This document shows, piece after piece, positions 1 to 7,829 of a DNA stretch of 64,000 nt. A model generated the notes under the pieces. The model searched no databases and had not been told where the DNA came from. It saw only the letters and a list, made by a program, of their open reading frames with translations. The position numbers and the translations under genes are program-made. The DNA lies in NCBI RefSeq assembly GCF_023273875.1, contig NZ_CP096882.1, forward strand, positions 1,550,001-1,614,000. The letters are read 5' to 3'. Numbering within the stretch: position 1 is the stretch's first letter; every line of letters begins with the position of its first letter. The stretch is from Pseudarthrobacter sp. SSS035. Its GTDB lineage: Bacteria > Actinomycetota > Actinomycetes > Actinomycetales > Micrococcaceae.

Positions 1-855
1 CAGTGCAGGCTGACCCGTGAGCGTCAGAACACGTCCCTGGTCCACAGCAACCGGTTCAACCCGGAAAATTGCGTAGGCGAGGTTGAAGTTATTGGCGCCG
101 GTTAGGTTGATGGGCTCAGCCTCGGCCCGGTTAGGCGTTTCGGGCCACCAGCGCTCCACTCCCTCGTGTTGGAAGCGAACTTTGTAGGCTCCAGGGGCCA
201 CGTCCGGGAAGGTGTAGTAGCCGTTTTCGTCTGTTGAGACCTCAGCGACGGGGACGGCCTCTGGATCCGTCGCTGCCGCGTCGTAGAGTTCCACCGCCAC
301 GCCCTCCAACAGGGATCCCTCCCGCGCTGAAAAGTCATCTCCTACTGCACCGGAGATCGAGGACTCCGATCGGTGCAGCACCGTCCAACTCTCGGAGTTC
401 CAGCTGGACGTGCCTGTGACGGAGTCCACCACTATTTCATCAGCCGTCGCGAGCGTGCCCCTCTCCTGGTAGCCGAGCAGTTCCGCTAACGCATTCCCAT
501 CGCTGCCTGAAGATGCTGTGTACCAACTTTCCAGGAACCCGGCGGCCGTGGCCCTGATCTTGTAACGCCCGTCCGCGAGATTTATCGACTTATTCGCCAC
601 ACCAGAACTTGCCGTTTGCGTGTACGTGCGAAAAAGCGCGCCGTTGCCCGCGTTGAACACCTCAAATGTGACGTCGGTGTCGATTTCGGGCTCCGGGCTG
701 GCGTTGATAATGGCCAGGACATCCGGCGAATCCAGGATGACGCTCAGGTGCACGTCATCATTTGCAAACGCCGGAGCGCCGAGGGGCGCAGCCAGCAGCA
801 GAATCAGAGTCGCCAACACTGCCGTAAATCGCCGAGACCCGCTAATTACAGACAT
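1..855 (-). CDS. Secreted protein with SdrD-B/carboxypeptidase-regulatory-like domain (3' end outside window)
   Basis: An open frame of 285 codons runs off the left edge without a stop. The ATG at 855 has a GCGGGAG ribosome site 5-6 nt upstream. Residues 1-31 form a signal peptide (SRR, then a Leu/Ala-rich core ending APAFA). Around residues 165-235 lies a beta-sandwich repeat of the carboxypeptidase-regulatory/SdrD-B type, with the typical ENGYYTFPDVAPGAYKVRF segment. Such domains sit in exported or wall-bound proteins and mediate structure or binding rather than catalysis. The C-terminus is outside the window, so a sorting signal or enzyme domain cannot be judged. It lies downstream of lsr2 in the same orientation but behind a terminator. 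In mycobacteria clpC occupies about this position. Confidence 0.75.
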   Translation of the reverse strand, partial: MSVISGSRRFTAVLATLILLLAAPLGAPAFANDDVHLSVILDSPDVLAIINASPEPEIDTDVTFEVFNAGNGALFRTYTQTASSGVANKSINLADGRYKIRATAAGFLESWYTASSGSDGNALAELLGYQERGTLATADEIVVDSVTGTSSWNSESWTVLHRSESSISGAVGDDFSAREGSLLEGVAVELYDAAATDPEAVPVAEVSTDENGYYTFPDVAPGAYKVRFQHEGVERWWPETPNRAEAEPINLTGANNFNLAYAIFRVEPVAVDQGRVLTLTGQPAL

Positions 856-1048
856 TCCAGGCTCCCGCCACGCAAAGATTCAAGTGGGCGAATTCGAGCG
901 GGCGTCCCAGACCGAAGGCTCAAACCGAATCGCCGGCTCATCCCAAGGAAATTGCGCGACGATTAGCCCAACGGTACGCCCGGAGGCTGTTAGTCAGCAA
1001 GGGTTTTGCGCATACCCAAGCCCGTCTTGCGCATTCACAATTGGCATC

Positions 1049-1084
1049 AAAAAACCCTGCCCCCACCCGAAGGTGAAGACAGGG
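1049..1084 (-). terminator. Rho-independent terminator of lsr2
   Basis: Read on the minus strand, a 13-bp stem (plus-strand arms 1055-1067 and 1072-1084, three G-U wobbles) closes a UUCG tetraloop and is followed by six T (1049-1054). It lies about 28 nt past the lsr2 stop. Apart from this hairpin, the 256-bp gap 856-1111 shows nothing clear. Confidence 0.9.
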
Positions 1085-1111
1085 CCTAATACCAAGCCGG
1101 AGAGGCGCAGG

Positions 1112-1441
1112 TCAGGAATTTGCCTTTTGGTAGGCTTCCTGGATTTCAGCCTGAATTCGGCCTCGGCTGTTAACCGTGTAGCCGTTATCCCGCGCCCATT
1201 GACGGATCTGCGCGGAGTCGTTGGTACGGGGGCCTACCACCGCTTTGGTGCGGGTGGCTCTGCCGGCCGAGGTCTTGCGCCCGGCGGCAACAAAGCGCTC
1301 CAGGGCAGAACGGAGCTCGGCCGCGTTGGCCGAGGACAGATCGATTTCGTAGCTGACCCCATCGAGGCCAAAACGGACGTTCTCGTCCGCAGATCCCCCA
1401 TCCAGATCATCGACGAGGATGATGTTTACTTTCTGTGCCAT
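1112..1441 (-). CDS. lsr2: Lsr2 nucleoid-associated protein
   Basis: The 109-residue product has the Lsr2 layout: an N-terminal dimerisation part starting MAQKVNIILVDDLDGG and a C-terminal DNA-binding part with S-A-Q-I-R-x-W-A-R-x-x-G-Y-x-V and S-R-G-R-I. In the family the RGR motif enters the minor groove of AT-rich DNA, and Lsr2 silences acquired genes in the way H-NS does. The length fits the family (about 110). The ATG at 1441 is preceded by AGAGGAAG. It has its own promoter (1502-1531) and terminator, so it is a single-gene unit downstream of lysS, an order I recall from mycobacteria. Confidence 0.96.
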   Translation of the reverse strand: MAQKVNIILVDDLDGGSADENVRFGLDGVSYEIDLSSANAAELRSALERFVAAGRKTSAGRATRTKAVVGPRTNDSAQIRQWARDNGYTVNSRGRIQAEIQEAYQKANS

Positions 1442-1501
1442 TAAATATGTCTTCCTCTTGGAAAGGTTCGGTTGTCAGAAAATGAGGATGTTCCTATTAA
1501 A

Positions 1502-1531
1502 AGTATGAACCTCTTAATGGCAACGCGTCAA
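1502..1531 (-). promoter_or_regulatory. Sigma-70-type promoter of lsr2
   Basis: On the minus strand TTGACG (1526-1531) and CATACT (1502-1507) are 18 bp apart. This places the start of transcription about 54 nt before the lsr2 ATG. An 8-bp inverted repeat (1542-1549 with 1560-1567) lies just upstream and has no T-run. Confidence 0.7.
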
Positions 1532-1586
1532 AGCGTCGGATGGTTCCTGTGGAAATCCGCAGGAACCCGCAGAAAGCTCTTTCGAG

Positions 1587-1766
1587 CTATTTGTCCGTTT
1601 CCGGGTTCTGTTCGTTCAATGGCGCTGCGGAACGCGATTCCGCCTCGGCCTGGGCCCGCGCTTCGGCCTTACGCTCGGACTTATCGGCATTGAAGATGGA
1701 TTTCATGGCAAACCAGAAAAGCAGGCCGACCACGAGCGAGGGCAGGAGTACGGCTACATATTCCAT
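1587..1766 (-). CDS. 59-residue single-pass membrane protein between lysS and lsr2
   Basis: A short frame starts at ATG 1766, two bases after the lysS stop, so it is very probably translated from the lysS transcript; GAAGG inside the lysS 3' end can serve as ribosome site. Residues 3-24 form one hydrophobic helix (VAVLLPSLVVGLLFWFAM). The rest is a charged Ala/Glu/Arg-rich tail, probably helical and cytoplasmic. I do not recognise a named family. Tight spacing, codon use and the clean membrane segment argue that it is real. Confidence 0.7.
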   Translation of the reverse strand: MEYVAVLLPSLVVGLLFWFAMKSIFNADKSERKAEARAQAEAESRSAAPLNEQNPETDK

Positions 1767-1768
1767 GA

Positions 1769-3301
1769 TTAGTGGCCTTCGGGCTTCAGAAGCGGGAAAA
1801 GGATGGTTTCGCGGATTCCGGCGCCGGTGAACAACATCACCAGCCGGTCAATACCCAAGCCGATGCCGCCCATGGGCGGCGCGCCGTATTCGAGGGCCCG
1901 CAGGAAGTCCTCGTCCAGCTGCATGGCCTCGACATCGCCCGCGGCAGCGTGCCGCGACTGTTCAGTCAGCCGCTCGCGCTGGATGACGGGGTCGATCAGC
2001 TCGGAGAAGGCCGTGCCGCGTTCCATGCCGCCGATGATGAGGTCCCAGGCTTCGATCAGCCGGCCGTCCTCCCGGTGCGGGCGGGCCAGCGGCTGGGCAG
2101 ACGGCGGGTAGTCGTACACAAACGTGGGGTTCAGGAGCGTGGGTTCCACAATTTCGCCGAACAGTTCCACTGCCAGTTTCTCGGCGTCCCACTTCGGGTC
2201 CACCTTGACCTCGTGCTTTTGGGCGATTTCGCGCAGCACCTCAAGCGAAGTGTCCGGCGTGACTTCCTGGCCAACGGCGTCGGACAGTCCGGGGTAAACC
2301 GAAACCCAGGCCCAGTCGACGTCGAGGTTGATCTCTCCGGCTTCAGTCTGGATGGTTCGGCCCATACCCACGGCGTCAGCGGCGTCGAGGATGATCTCCT
2401 TGATGCGCTCAGCCATGACGAACTGGTCCGCCCAGGCCTCGTAGCACTCAAGGGTGGTGAATTCGGGGCTGTGGGTGGAGTCCACGCCCTCATTGCGGAA
2501 GACGCGGCCCATGTCGTAGACGCGGTCGATCCCGCCCACAACGGCACGCTTGAGGTAAAGCTCGGTGGCAATGCGCAGGGTCATCTTCTGGTCGAACGCG
2601 TTCATGTGCGTCTCGAACGGGCGGGCCAGGGCGCCGCCGTGGACCAGCTGCAGGATGGGGGTTTCCACTTCGACGTAGCTGTGGCGGTGCAGGCTCTCGC
2701 GGATGGAACGGGTAATCGCGGCGCGCGTGTAGACCATTTCCCGGGCTTCGTCGCGCACCATCAGGTCCACGTAGCGCTGGCGGACGCGGGTTTCCTCGCT
2801 CAGTTCCGCGTGCAGCACCGGCAACGGACGGAGTGCTTTGGAGGCCATGGACCAGGACTCGGCCATCACGGACAGCTCGCCGCGGCGGGAGGAAATCACT
2901 TCGCCCTTGATGAACACGTGGTCGCCGAGGTCCACCAGCGCCTTCCAGTCCGCGAGAGCTTCCTCGCCCACGTTGGCCAGGCTGAGCATCGCCTGGAGCC
3001 GGGTGCCCTTGCCGTCAACGCCACCTTCCTGGAGCGTGGCGAAGCAGAGCTTGCCGGTATTGCGCACAAAAACCACGCGGCCGGTGACGCCTACAACGTC
3101 GCCCGTGGTGTCGTCAGCCTCAAGGTGCGCGTACTTTTCACGGATCTCCGTGAGGGAATGCGTGCGTTCCACACCCACCGGATATGCCTCGGTGCCGCGC
3201 TCGATCAGCTTTGCACGCTTGTCCATGCGGATGCGCATCTGCTCGCTGGCGTCGAGCGGCTCTGGGGCATTTTTTGGGGTGGGGGTGTTTTGGGAAGTCA
3301 C
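1769..3301 (-). CDS. lysS: Lysyl-tRNA synthetase, class II
   Basis: Charges tRNA-Lys with lysine using ATP. The 510-residue product has an N-terminal OB-fold anticodon-binding part (about residues 45-165) and the class II catalytic core. Visible are the ELYLKR segment, motif 2 (FRNEGVDSTHSPEFT) and motif 3 (GGIGLGIDRLVMLFTG). I chose GTG 3301; a longer open frame reaches 3499 but would run through the divergent hydrolase gene and has no family-like sequence. TAAACT (plus 3310-3315) lies 8 nt before the GTG with only a weak GGGG between, so the message may be leaderless. The 59-residue membrane gene follows directly. Confidence 0.96.
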   Translation of the reverse strand: MTSQNTPTPKNAPEPLDASEQMRIRMDKRAKLIERGTEAYPVGVERTHSLTEIREKYAHLEADDTTGDVVGVTGRVVFVRNTGKLCFATLQEGGVDGKGTRLQAMLSLANVGEEALADWKALVDLGDHVFIKGEVISSRRGELSVMAESWSMASKALRPLPVLHAELSEETRVRQRYVDLMVRDEAREMVYTRAAITRSIRESLHRHSYVEVETPILQLVHGGALARPFETHMNAFDQKMTLRIATELYLKRAVVGGIDRVYDMGRVFRNEGVDSTHSPEFTTLECYEAWADQFVMAERIKEIILDAADAVGMGRTIQTEAGEINLDVDWAWVSVYPGLSDAVGQEVTPDTSLEVLREIAQKHEVKVDPKWDAEKLAVELFGEIVEPTLLNPTFVYDYPPSAQPLARPHREDGRLIEAWDLIIGGMERGTAFSELIDPVIQRERLTEQSRHAAAGDVEAMQLDEDFLRALEYGAPPMGGIGLGIDRLVMLFTGAGIRETILFPLLKPEGH

Positions 3302-3309
3302 AATCCCCA

Positions 3310-3315
3310 AGTTTA
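3310..3315 (-). promoter_or_regulatory. Putative -10 box of lysS (leaderless start)
   Basis: TAAACT on the minus strand lies 8 nt before the lysS GTG, so transcription would start at or next to the initiation codon. No convincing -35 box is visible. Confidence 0.45.
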
Positions 3316-3356
3316 CCGGGAGTTCGCGCCGCCGGCTCCCGGTGGACGCCCAGGCA

Positions 3357-3362
3357 TACACT
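3357..3362 (+). promoter_or_regulatory. Putative -10 box of first hydrolase (leaderless start)
   Basis: TACACT lies 6 nt before GTG 3369, and no Shine-Dalgarno sequence fits between. TANNNT at this distance is the usual sign of a leaderless actinobacterial transcript. Confidence 0.5.
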
Positions 3363-3368
3363 CGGGCT

Positions 3369-4253
3369 GTGGAGACGTGGAATGTTGAAGCGGAGGACGG
3401 CGGGCGCCTCGACGTGCACTCCTTCCGCACCCCCGCGGGGCTGGACCCGACGACGGCGGGACCTCCCGGCGTCGTACTCATCCACGGAACTTTGGTCACC
3501 GACGCCCTCTACCGGCCTTTTGCCCGGAAGCTCAGCGTCCTGCTGGGCCGGCCGGTGCACTGTTACAACCGGCGCGGCAGGGCAGGGTCGGCCCCGCAGC
3601 CGGAGGACTATTCGGTGAAGACGGAGGTCCGAGACCTTGCGGCGGTCATGCGCCAGACCGGCGCGACGGATGTGGTGGCCCACAGCTACGGAGGCTTCGT
3701 GGCGCTGCAGGCGGCCCGGACCCTGCCGATCGGCCGTCTGGTGACGTATGACGCCGCCGTGTCCGTGTCCGGAAACCTAACCCACCGCTGGAGGCCGGAG
3801 CTTGAGGATGCCGTCAGTGCGGGACAGCTCAACCACGCCTGGGCGCACCTGGTCCAGGGCCTGGCCACGGCCGGTCCGCTGTCCTACCTCCCGCTCGGCG
3901 CACTGCGGATGCTGAGCATCCTCTCGGCCAGGACCAACCTGGGCGCGGAGATGCGCCAGCTGCTGCCCACGGCCGTCACCGAAATGCGTGCCGTACTGGA
4001 CGCGGACGCCGACCTGGAGAATTTCACCGCCCTCACCACCCCCATCCTGATGCTCAGCGGCAGCTGGAGTCCGGCGTACTTTGCCGAGACCGGCCGGCAA
4101 CTCGCCGCCGCCGTGCCGTCCATCAACTTCCAAGTGGTCCCCGGCCAGCTGCATGAGGGACCCATCCGCCCAGGCAAAGGGCTGGCCGTGCGGATTGCCC
4201 GGTTCATCAACGGCAGCGACGGCCAGGTCCGGAAGCTGGGGAGGCGCCGGTAG
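3369..4253 (+). CDS. Alpha/beta hydrolase, first of three tandem paralogues
   Basis: A 294-residue alpha/beta-hydrolase-fold protein of unknown substrate. The HGT segment near residue 40 (oxyanion hole), the nucleophile elbow A-H-S-Y-G-G near residue 105 and a C-terminal QLHEG segment supplying the likely catalytic His are visible. The YNRRGRAGS loop after strand 4 is shared by all three paralogues. GTG 3369 is chosen because the frame before it lies in the lysS leader and the homologous N-termini align here (EDGGRLDVHS). No signal peptide, so it is cytoplasmic. The next paralogue begins 47 bp on. Confidence 0.85.
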   Translation: METWNVEAEDGGRLDVHSFRTPAGLDPTTAGPPGVVLIHGTLVTDALYRPFARKLSVLLGRPVHCYNRRGRAGSAPQPEDYSVKTEVRDLAAVMRQTGATDVVAHSYGGFVALQAARTLPIGRLVTYDAAVSVSGNLTHRWRPELEDAVSAGQLNHAWAHLVQGLATAGPLSYLPLGALRMLSILSARTNLGAEMRQLLPTAVTEMRAVLDADADLENFTALTTPILMLSGSWSPAYFAETGRQLAAAVPSINFQVVPGQLHEGPIRPGKGLAVRIARFINGSDGQVRKLGRRR

Positions 4254-4287
4254 GTCGCTTTGCCGGTGGGGTGCCTGGGGGCGCGCC

Positions 4288-4293
4288 TAGGAT
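4288..4293 (+). promoter_or_regulatory. Putative -10 box of second hydrolase (leaderless start)
   Basis: TAGGAT lies exactly 7 nt before GTG 4301. No -35 hexamer at normal spacing is convincing. Confidence 0.5.
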
Positions 4294-4300
4294 GGGGAGC

Positions 4301-5155
4301 GTGAAACAGCAGGAAGTCCCCACGCACGACGGCGGCAGGCTGGCTTTATACAGCTACGGAACCGAGGATGCGCCGGGCGAACGCCGGGTGGTGGTCATCG
4401 GCGGGGCGTTCCTCACCGCCCTGATCTACCGGCCGTTCTCGATGGCATTGGCCGACGGGCTCGGCGACGGGTGGGCAGTGGATGTCTATGACCGGCGCGG
4501 AAGGGGCAACTCCACGGAGCAGCCGGCCGACTATTCCATGGCCACGGAGATTGCCGATGTCCGCACGGTCATGGATGCCACGGGCGCCCGCAACGTCCTG
4601 GGCCACAGCCTGGGCGGGTCGGTGGCGCTGAACGCCGTCCAGGAGTTCGCGGGCACCCCCTACGAACCGGACAAGCTGGCTGTCTACGATGCGGCGGTCA
4701 ACATCGACGGCAGCATCGACATGTCCTGGCTCGACGATTTCGAGGCCGCGGTGAACGCCGGCAAGGTGGGGCATGCCATGGCCCGGATGAAAAAAGGTAT
4801 GCAGCCGGGCACCGCGCTGTCAAAGGTCCCCGAGCCGGTCCTGGCAGGGCTGATGGCCGTCGTGTCCCGCACGAAGGTGAACCAGATGCTCCGGGAGCTG
4901 ATGCCCACGGGCGTGGGCGAACTGCGCGCCGCGTATGACGAAGCCGAGCACGTCAGGAACTTCGCCGTCCTGCCCGCCAACACGCACTTTATGGTGGGCG
5001 GCAAGAGCCCGAGCTACTACAAGGTCACGGCCCAGCGCCTTCATGCTGCGGTCCCGGGGAGCACGTTCGAGCTCTCACCCAAGGGCTTCCACGGGTCCAT
5101 TCCCGCCGCGGTGAAGGAACTTGTCGCTGACATCGCGGAATACTTCAAGGGCTAA
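4301..5155 (+). CDS. Alpha/beta hydrolase, second of three tandem paralogues
   Basis: 284 residues, closely similar in layout to its neighbours: HDGGRLALYS at the N-terminus, YDRRGRGNS, the nucleophile elbow L-G-H-S-L-G-G, and a C-terminal GFHGS segment with the probable catalytic His. An alternative upstream ATG at 4271 adds ten residues not matched in the paralogues, so GTG 4301 is preferred. It probably arose by tandem duplication. Substrate unknown: ester, lactone or C-C hydrolysis are all possible for this fold. Confidence 0.85.
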   Translation: MKQQEVPTHDGGRLALYSYGTEDAPGERRVVVIGGAFLTALIYRPFSMALADGLGDGWAVDVYDRRGRGNSTEQPADYSMATEIADVRTVMDATGARNVLGHSLGGSVALNAVQEFAGTPYEPDKLAVYDAAVNIDGSIDMSWLDDFEAAVNAGKVGHAMARMKKGMQPGTALSKVPEPVLAGLMAVVSRTKVNQMLRELMPTGVGELRAAYDEAEHVRNFAVLPANTHFMVGGKSPSYYKVTAQRLHAAVPGSTFELSPKGFHGSIPAAVKELVADIAEYFKG

Positions 5156-5177
5156 GGCTTTCCGCAGGTTGCTCGGC

Positions 5178-5183
5178 TAGGCT
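5178..5183 (+). promoter_or_regulatory. Putative -10 box of third hydrolase (leaderless start)
   Basis: TAGGCT lies 6 nt before ATG 5190, the same arrangement as in the two preceding paralogues. Confidence 0.5.
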
Positions 5184-5189
5184 CGGATC

Positions 5190-6020
5190 ATGACGAGCGA
5201 GAACATCAAGACCCCCGACGGCGGCACCCTGGAGCTCTTCTCCACGGGTGCTGAACTGGCCTCCGCCGGCTCCGGCGTGGTTGTGGTGCCGGCCTCCATG
5301 GTGACCGCGGCCGACTACACAAAGTTCGCCCAGAAACTGAGCGCCGCGCTGGGCCGCCCGGTGCACACGTTCAACCGCCGTGGCCGCGGTTCGTCGTCGC
5401 CGCAGGCCGAGGATTACACACTGGATTCGGACATCCGGGACCTGGACGCCGTTATGAAACACACGTCCAGTACCGACGTGTTTGGCCACAGCTTCGGCGG
5501 CGCGGTGGCCCTGCACGCGGCCCGGACCCTTCCGGTGGAGCGGCTGGCCGTGTACGACCCGGCCGTGTCCGTGAACCACAGCGTGAAGGCCGATTGGACC
5601 ACCGAATACGAACGCGCCACGGCCGCCGGGGACGACGACCGCGCCCTGGCCGTGCTGCAGCGCGGACTTGAGGCGGGCACCCGCTCACGGATGCCGCTGT
5701 CCATGCTCACCATCGCCAACAAGCTAACCGCCGGCACGTCCGAGGGCAAGCAGCAGCGTGAACTGATGCGCACCGGCGTCCGGGAAATCAAGGCGATCAT
5801 CGCCGCGGACATGCCGGCCGAGCCGTTCCTGGAACTGCCCCTGGAAACGCTGATTATTGTGGGCGAGAAGAGCCCCGCGTACTTCGGTGTTGCCTGCGGC
5901 CAGATCCACGACATCCTGACCGGCTCCAGCTACACCATCCTCCATGGGGCCGGCCACGACGGCGTCCTCCGCGCCCCGGACAAGCTCATCACCGAACTGA
6001 GCGACTTCTTCGCAGGCTAG
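5190..6020 (+). CDS. Alpha/beta hydrolase, third of three tandem paralogues
   Basis: 276 residues. TPDGGTLELFS at the start, FNRRGRGSS, nucleophile elbow F-G-H-S-F-G-G and a C-terminal GAGHDG segment with the likely catalytic His are visible. It starts 34 bp after the second copy and has its own possible -10 box, so the three genes may be transcribed separately as well as together. A long perfect palindrome (6039-6103) separates it from the convergent efflux gene. Confidence 0.87.
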   Translation: MTSENIKTPDGGTLELFSTGAELASAGSGVVVVPASMVTAADYTKFAQKLSAALGRPVHTFNRRGRGSSSPQAEDYTLDSDIRDLDAVMKHTSSTDVFGHSFGGAVALHAARTLPVERLAVYDPAVSVNHSVKADWTTEYERATAAGDDDRALAVLQRGLEAGTRSRMPLSMLTIANKLTAGTSEGKQQRELMRTGVREIKAIIAADMPAEPFLELPLETLIIVGEKSPAYFGVACGQIHDILTGSSYTILHGAGHDGVLRAPDKLITELSDFFAG

Positions 6021-6038
6021 CCCCGCGGTGGTTCCCCC

Positions 6039-6103
6039 AGCGCGAACGGACACTTGAGGCCCTGGTTTCCTGGAAAACAGGGCCTCAAGTGTCCGTTCGC
6101 GCT
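6039..6103. repeat. Perfect 26-bp inverted repeat between convergent genes
   Basis: Arms 6039-6064 and 6078-6103 are perfectly complementary around a 13-nt loop. No T-run follows on either side, so it is not a textbook terminator, though its place between two convergent genes suggests bidirectional transcription end. The arm recurs at 29347-29403 and in part near 8856. Confidence 0.9.
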
Positions 6104-6131
6104 TAATGCGTGGCGGTGTCAGTAGTGTCCG

Positions 6132-7598
6132 CTAGTGGGCGCCGTGGCCCGGGGCGGCGCCTTCTGTTTTGCGCATCATCGCGGAAAGCACGACGGCGGC
6201 GAGGGCTATGACGGTTGCCGTCAGGAACGCTGCGCTCATGCCGGCAACGAGCCCGGACGCGGCCGAGACCACGGCGAAGATGGACACCAGCAGCGCCGTT
6301 CCGGCGGCACCGGCAACCTGCTGCGCGGTGCTCATGATCGCCGAGCCGTGCGAGTAGAGGTGCGGCGGCAGCGGGTTCAGGCCGGTGGTAAATGCCGGCG
6401 TGAACAGCAGCGCCAGGCCGAAACTGAGCCCCACGTGGAGGGTGACGATCCACCAGACCGGAGTGCCGGCGTCGAGCGTTGAGAACTGCCACAGGGCCAG
6501 CACCATAAGCACGGAACCAGTGACGGTGAGCGGCAGCGGGCCCACTTTGTCGAACAGCCGGCCGATGAACGGGCCCAGCAGGCCCATCGCCAGGCCGCCG
6601 GGAAGCAGCGCGAGCCCCGTCTCCAGCGAACCCAGGCCGCGGATTTCCTGCAGGTAGAGCGGCAGCAGGATCACGCCGCCGAAGAGCGCCATCATGGCCA
6701 CCACCATCAGCAGCACGGAGACCGTGAACATCCTGAAGTTGAAGGCCCGGAGGTCCAGCAGCGGGGCTTCGGCCTTCTGCAGCCGGACCTGGCGGAGCAC
6801 AAAGACCGTCAGGCTGGCGACGCCGATGACCAGCGCGGCGACGGCCACGGCGCTCGGACCGCTTTGGCCACCACCGATCTGGCTGAGACCGTACACCAGG
6901 CCACCGAAGGCCGGAACGGTAAGCAGCACGGAGAGGAAGTCGAGCTTGGTCTTCCCGGTTTCGCCCACGTTCGTCAGGTACTTGGCGCCGATGGCCAGCG
7001 CGGCCAGGGCGACCGGCAGGACAAAGACAAACATAAAGCGCCAGGTGAAGTGCTCCAGAATCAGCCCGGAGACAGTCGGCCCCATGGCCGGTGCCACGGA
7101 GATCGCGATGCTGACGTTGCCCATCACAGCCCCGCGCTTGGCCAGCGGGACGAGGGTGAGGATGGTGGTCATCAGCAACGGAAGCATGATGGCCGTGCCG
7201 CCGGCCTGGACGATGCGGGCCAGGAGGAGGATCTCAAAACCGGGAGCCACTGCGGCCAGTGCGGTGCCGCCGGCGAAAAGTCCCATGGCCAGCATAAAGA
7301 CAGCCCGCGTGGACAGGCTTTGGAGGATGAACCCGGTAGTGGGGATGACCACGGCCATGGTGAGCATAAAGCCGGTGGAGAGCCACTGAACGGTGGGCGC
7401 GTCCACGCCAAGGTCAACCATCAGCCGCTGCAGGGCAACATTCATGATGGTCTCGTTCAGGATCACCACAAAGGTCGCCACGAGCAAAGTGGCGATGATG
7501 GTCACCGATTCCCGGGACATTTTCTCCGGCACGGAGGACTTCGGCGCCGCAACCGGCCCGGGCCGCCCGGAGGCGTTCGAAGAGACTTCTGTAGACAT
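6132..7598 (-). CDS. MFS transporter, DHA2 (EmrB/QacA) family
   Basis: A 488-residue drug:proton antiporter of the inner membrane. The DHA2 signature LNETIMNVALQ follows the first membrane segment (about residues 32-60), and roughly 14 hydrophobic segments can be counted. A conserved P-A-M-G-P-T-V-S-G motif in helix 5 marks it as an exporter. ATG 7598 is preceded by GGGGGAA. Substrate cannot be told from sequence. The TetR gene at 8883-9515 lies two genes away and could control it, but no shared operator was found at 7599-7700. Confidence 0.9.
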   Translation of the reverse strand: MSTEVSSNASGRPGPVAAPKSSVPEKMSRESVTIIATLLVATFVVILNETIMNVALQRLMVDLGVDAPTVQWLSTGFMLTMAVVIPTTGFILQSLSTRAVFMLAMGLFAGGTALAAVAPGFEILLLARIVQAGGTAIMLPLLMTTILTLVPLAKRGAVMGNVSIAISVAPAMGPTVSGLILEHFTWRFMFVFVLPVALAALAIGAKYLTNVGETGKTKLDFLSVLLTVPAFGGLVYGLSQIGGGQSGPSAVAVAALVIGVASLTVFVLRQVRLQKAEAPLLDLRAFNFRMFTVSVLLMVVAMMALFGGVILLPLYLQEIRGLGSLETGLALLPGGLAMGLLGPFIGRLFDKVGPLPLTVTGSVLMVLALWQFSTLDAGTPVWWIVTLHVGLSFGLALLFTPAFTTGLNPLPPHLYSHGSAIMSTAQQVAGAAGTALLVSIFAVVSAASGLVAGMSAAFLTATVIALAAVVLSAMMRKTEGAAPGHGAH

Positions 7599-7798
7599 GG
7601 GTGTTCCCCCGGGGAGTAAGTATGAAGTGGCTCGCGAGCATCGTCGCTGCAGATTCCAACACTCTACCGTCCGGAGTAATTCCGGGACACAGGATTTTTC
7701 TTAGGCACGGGCTTTTTCTGATCGGTCGTTTTCGCTGGCCGGTGTGGTTTAATCAGCGCACTGAGTATGAGTCGGGGCTGGGGCCTCTAGTGATGTTC

Positions 7799-7814
7799 GA
7801 CCGCGCAAGCGGTC
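7799..7814 (+). other. Small GCAA-tetraloop hairpin in leader of serine hydrolase gene
   Basis: GACCGC and GCGGTC close a GCAA (GNRA) loop 15 nt before GTG 7830, next to the AGGAG ribosome site. It could influence translation. The rest of 7599-7829 holds only the two divergent promoters, which I could not place firmly. Confidence 0.4.
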
Positions 7815-7829
7815 AGGCAGGAGCCCCAG

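Noticed and set aside
620..1444. Plus-strand open frame opposite lsr2
   Set aside because: It is the shadow of lsr2 and of the secreted-protein start, lacks a ribosome site and crosses the lsr2 terminator.
1772..3388. Long plus-strand frame of 538 codons opposite lysS
   Set aside because: Exact antisense of lysS, rich in His/Val/Gly as expected for a GC-rich mirror frame; no domain.
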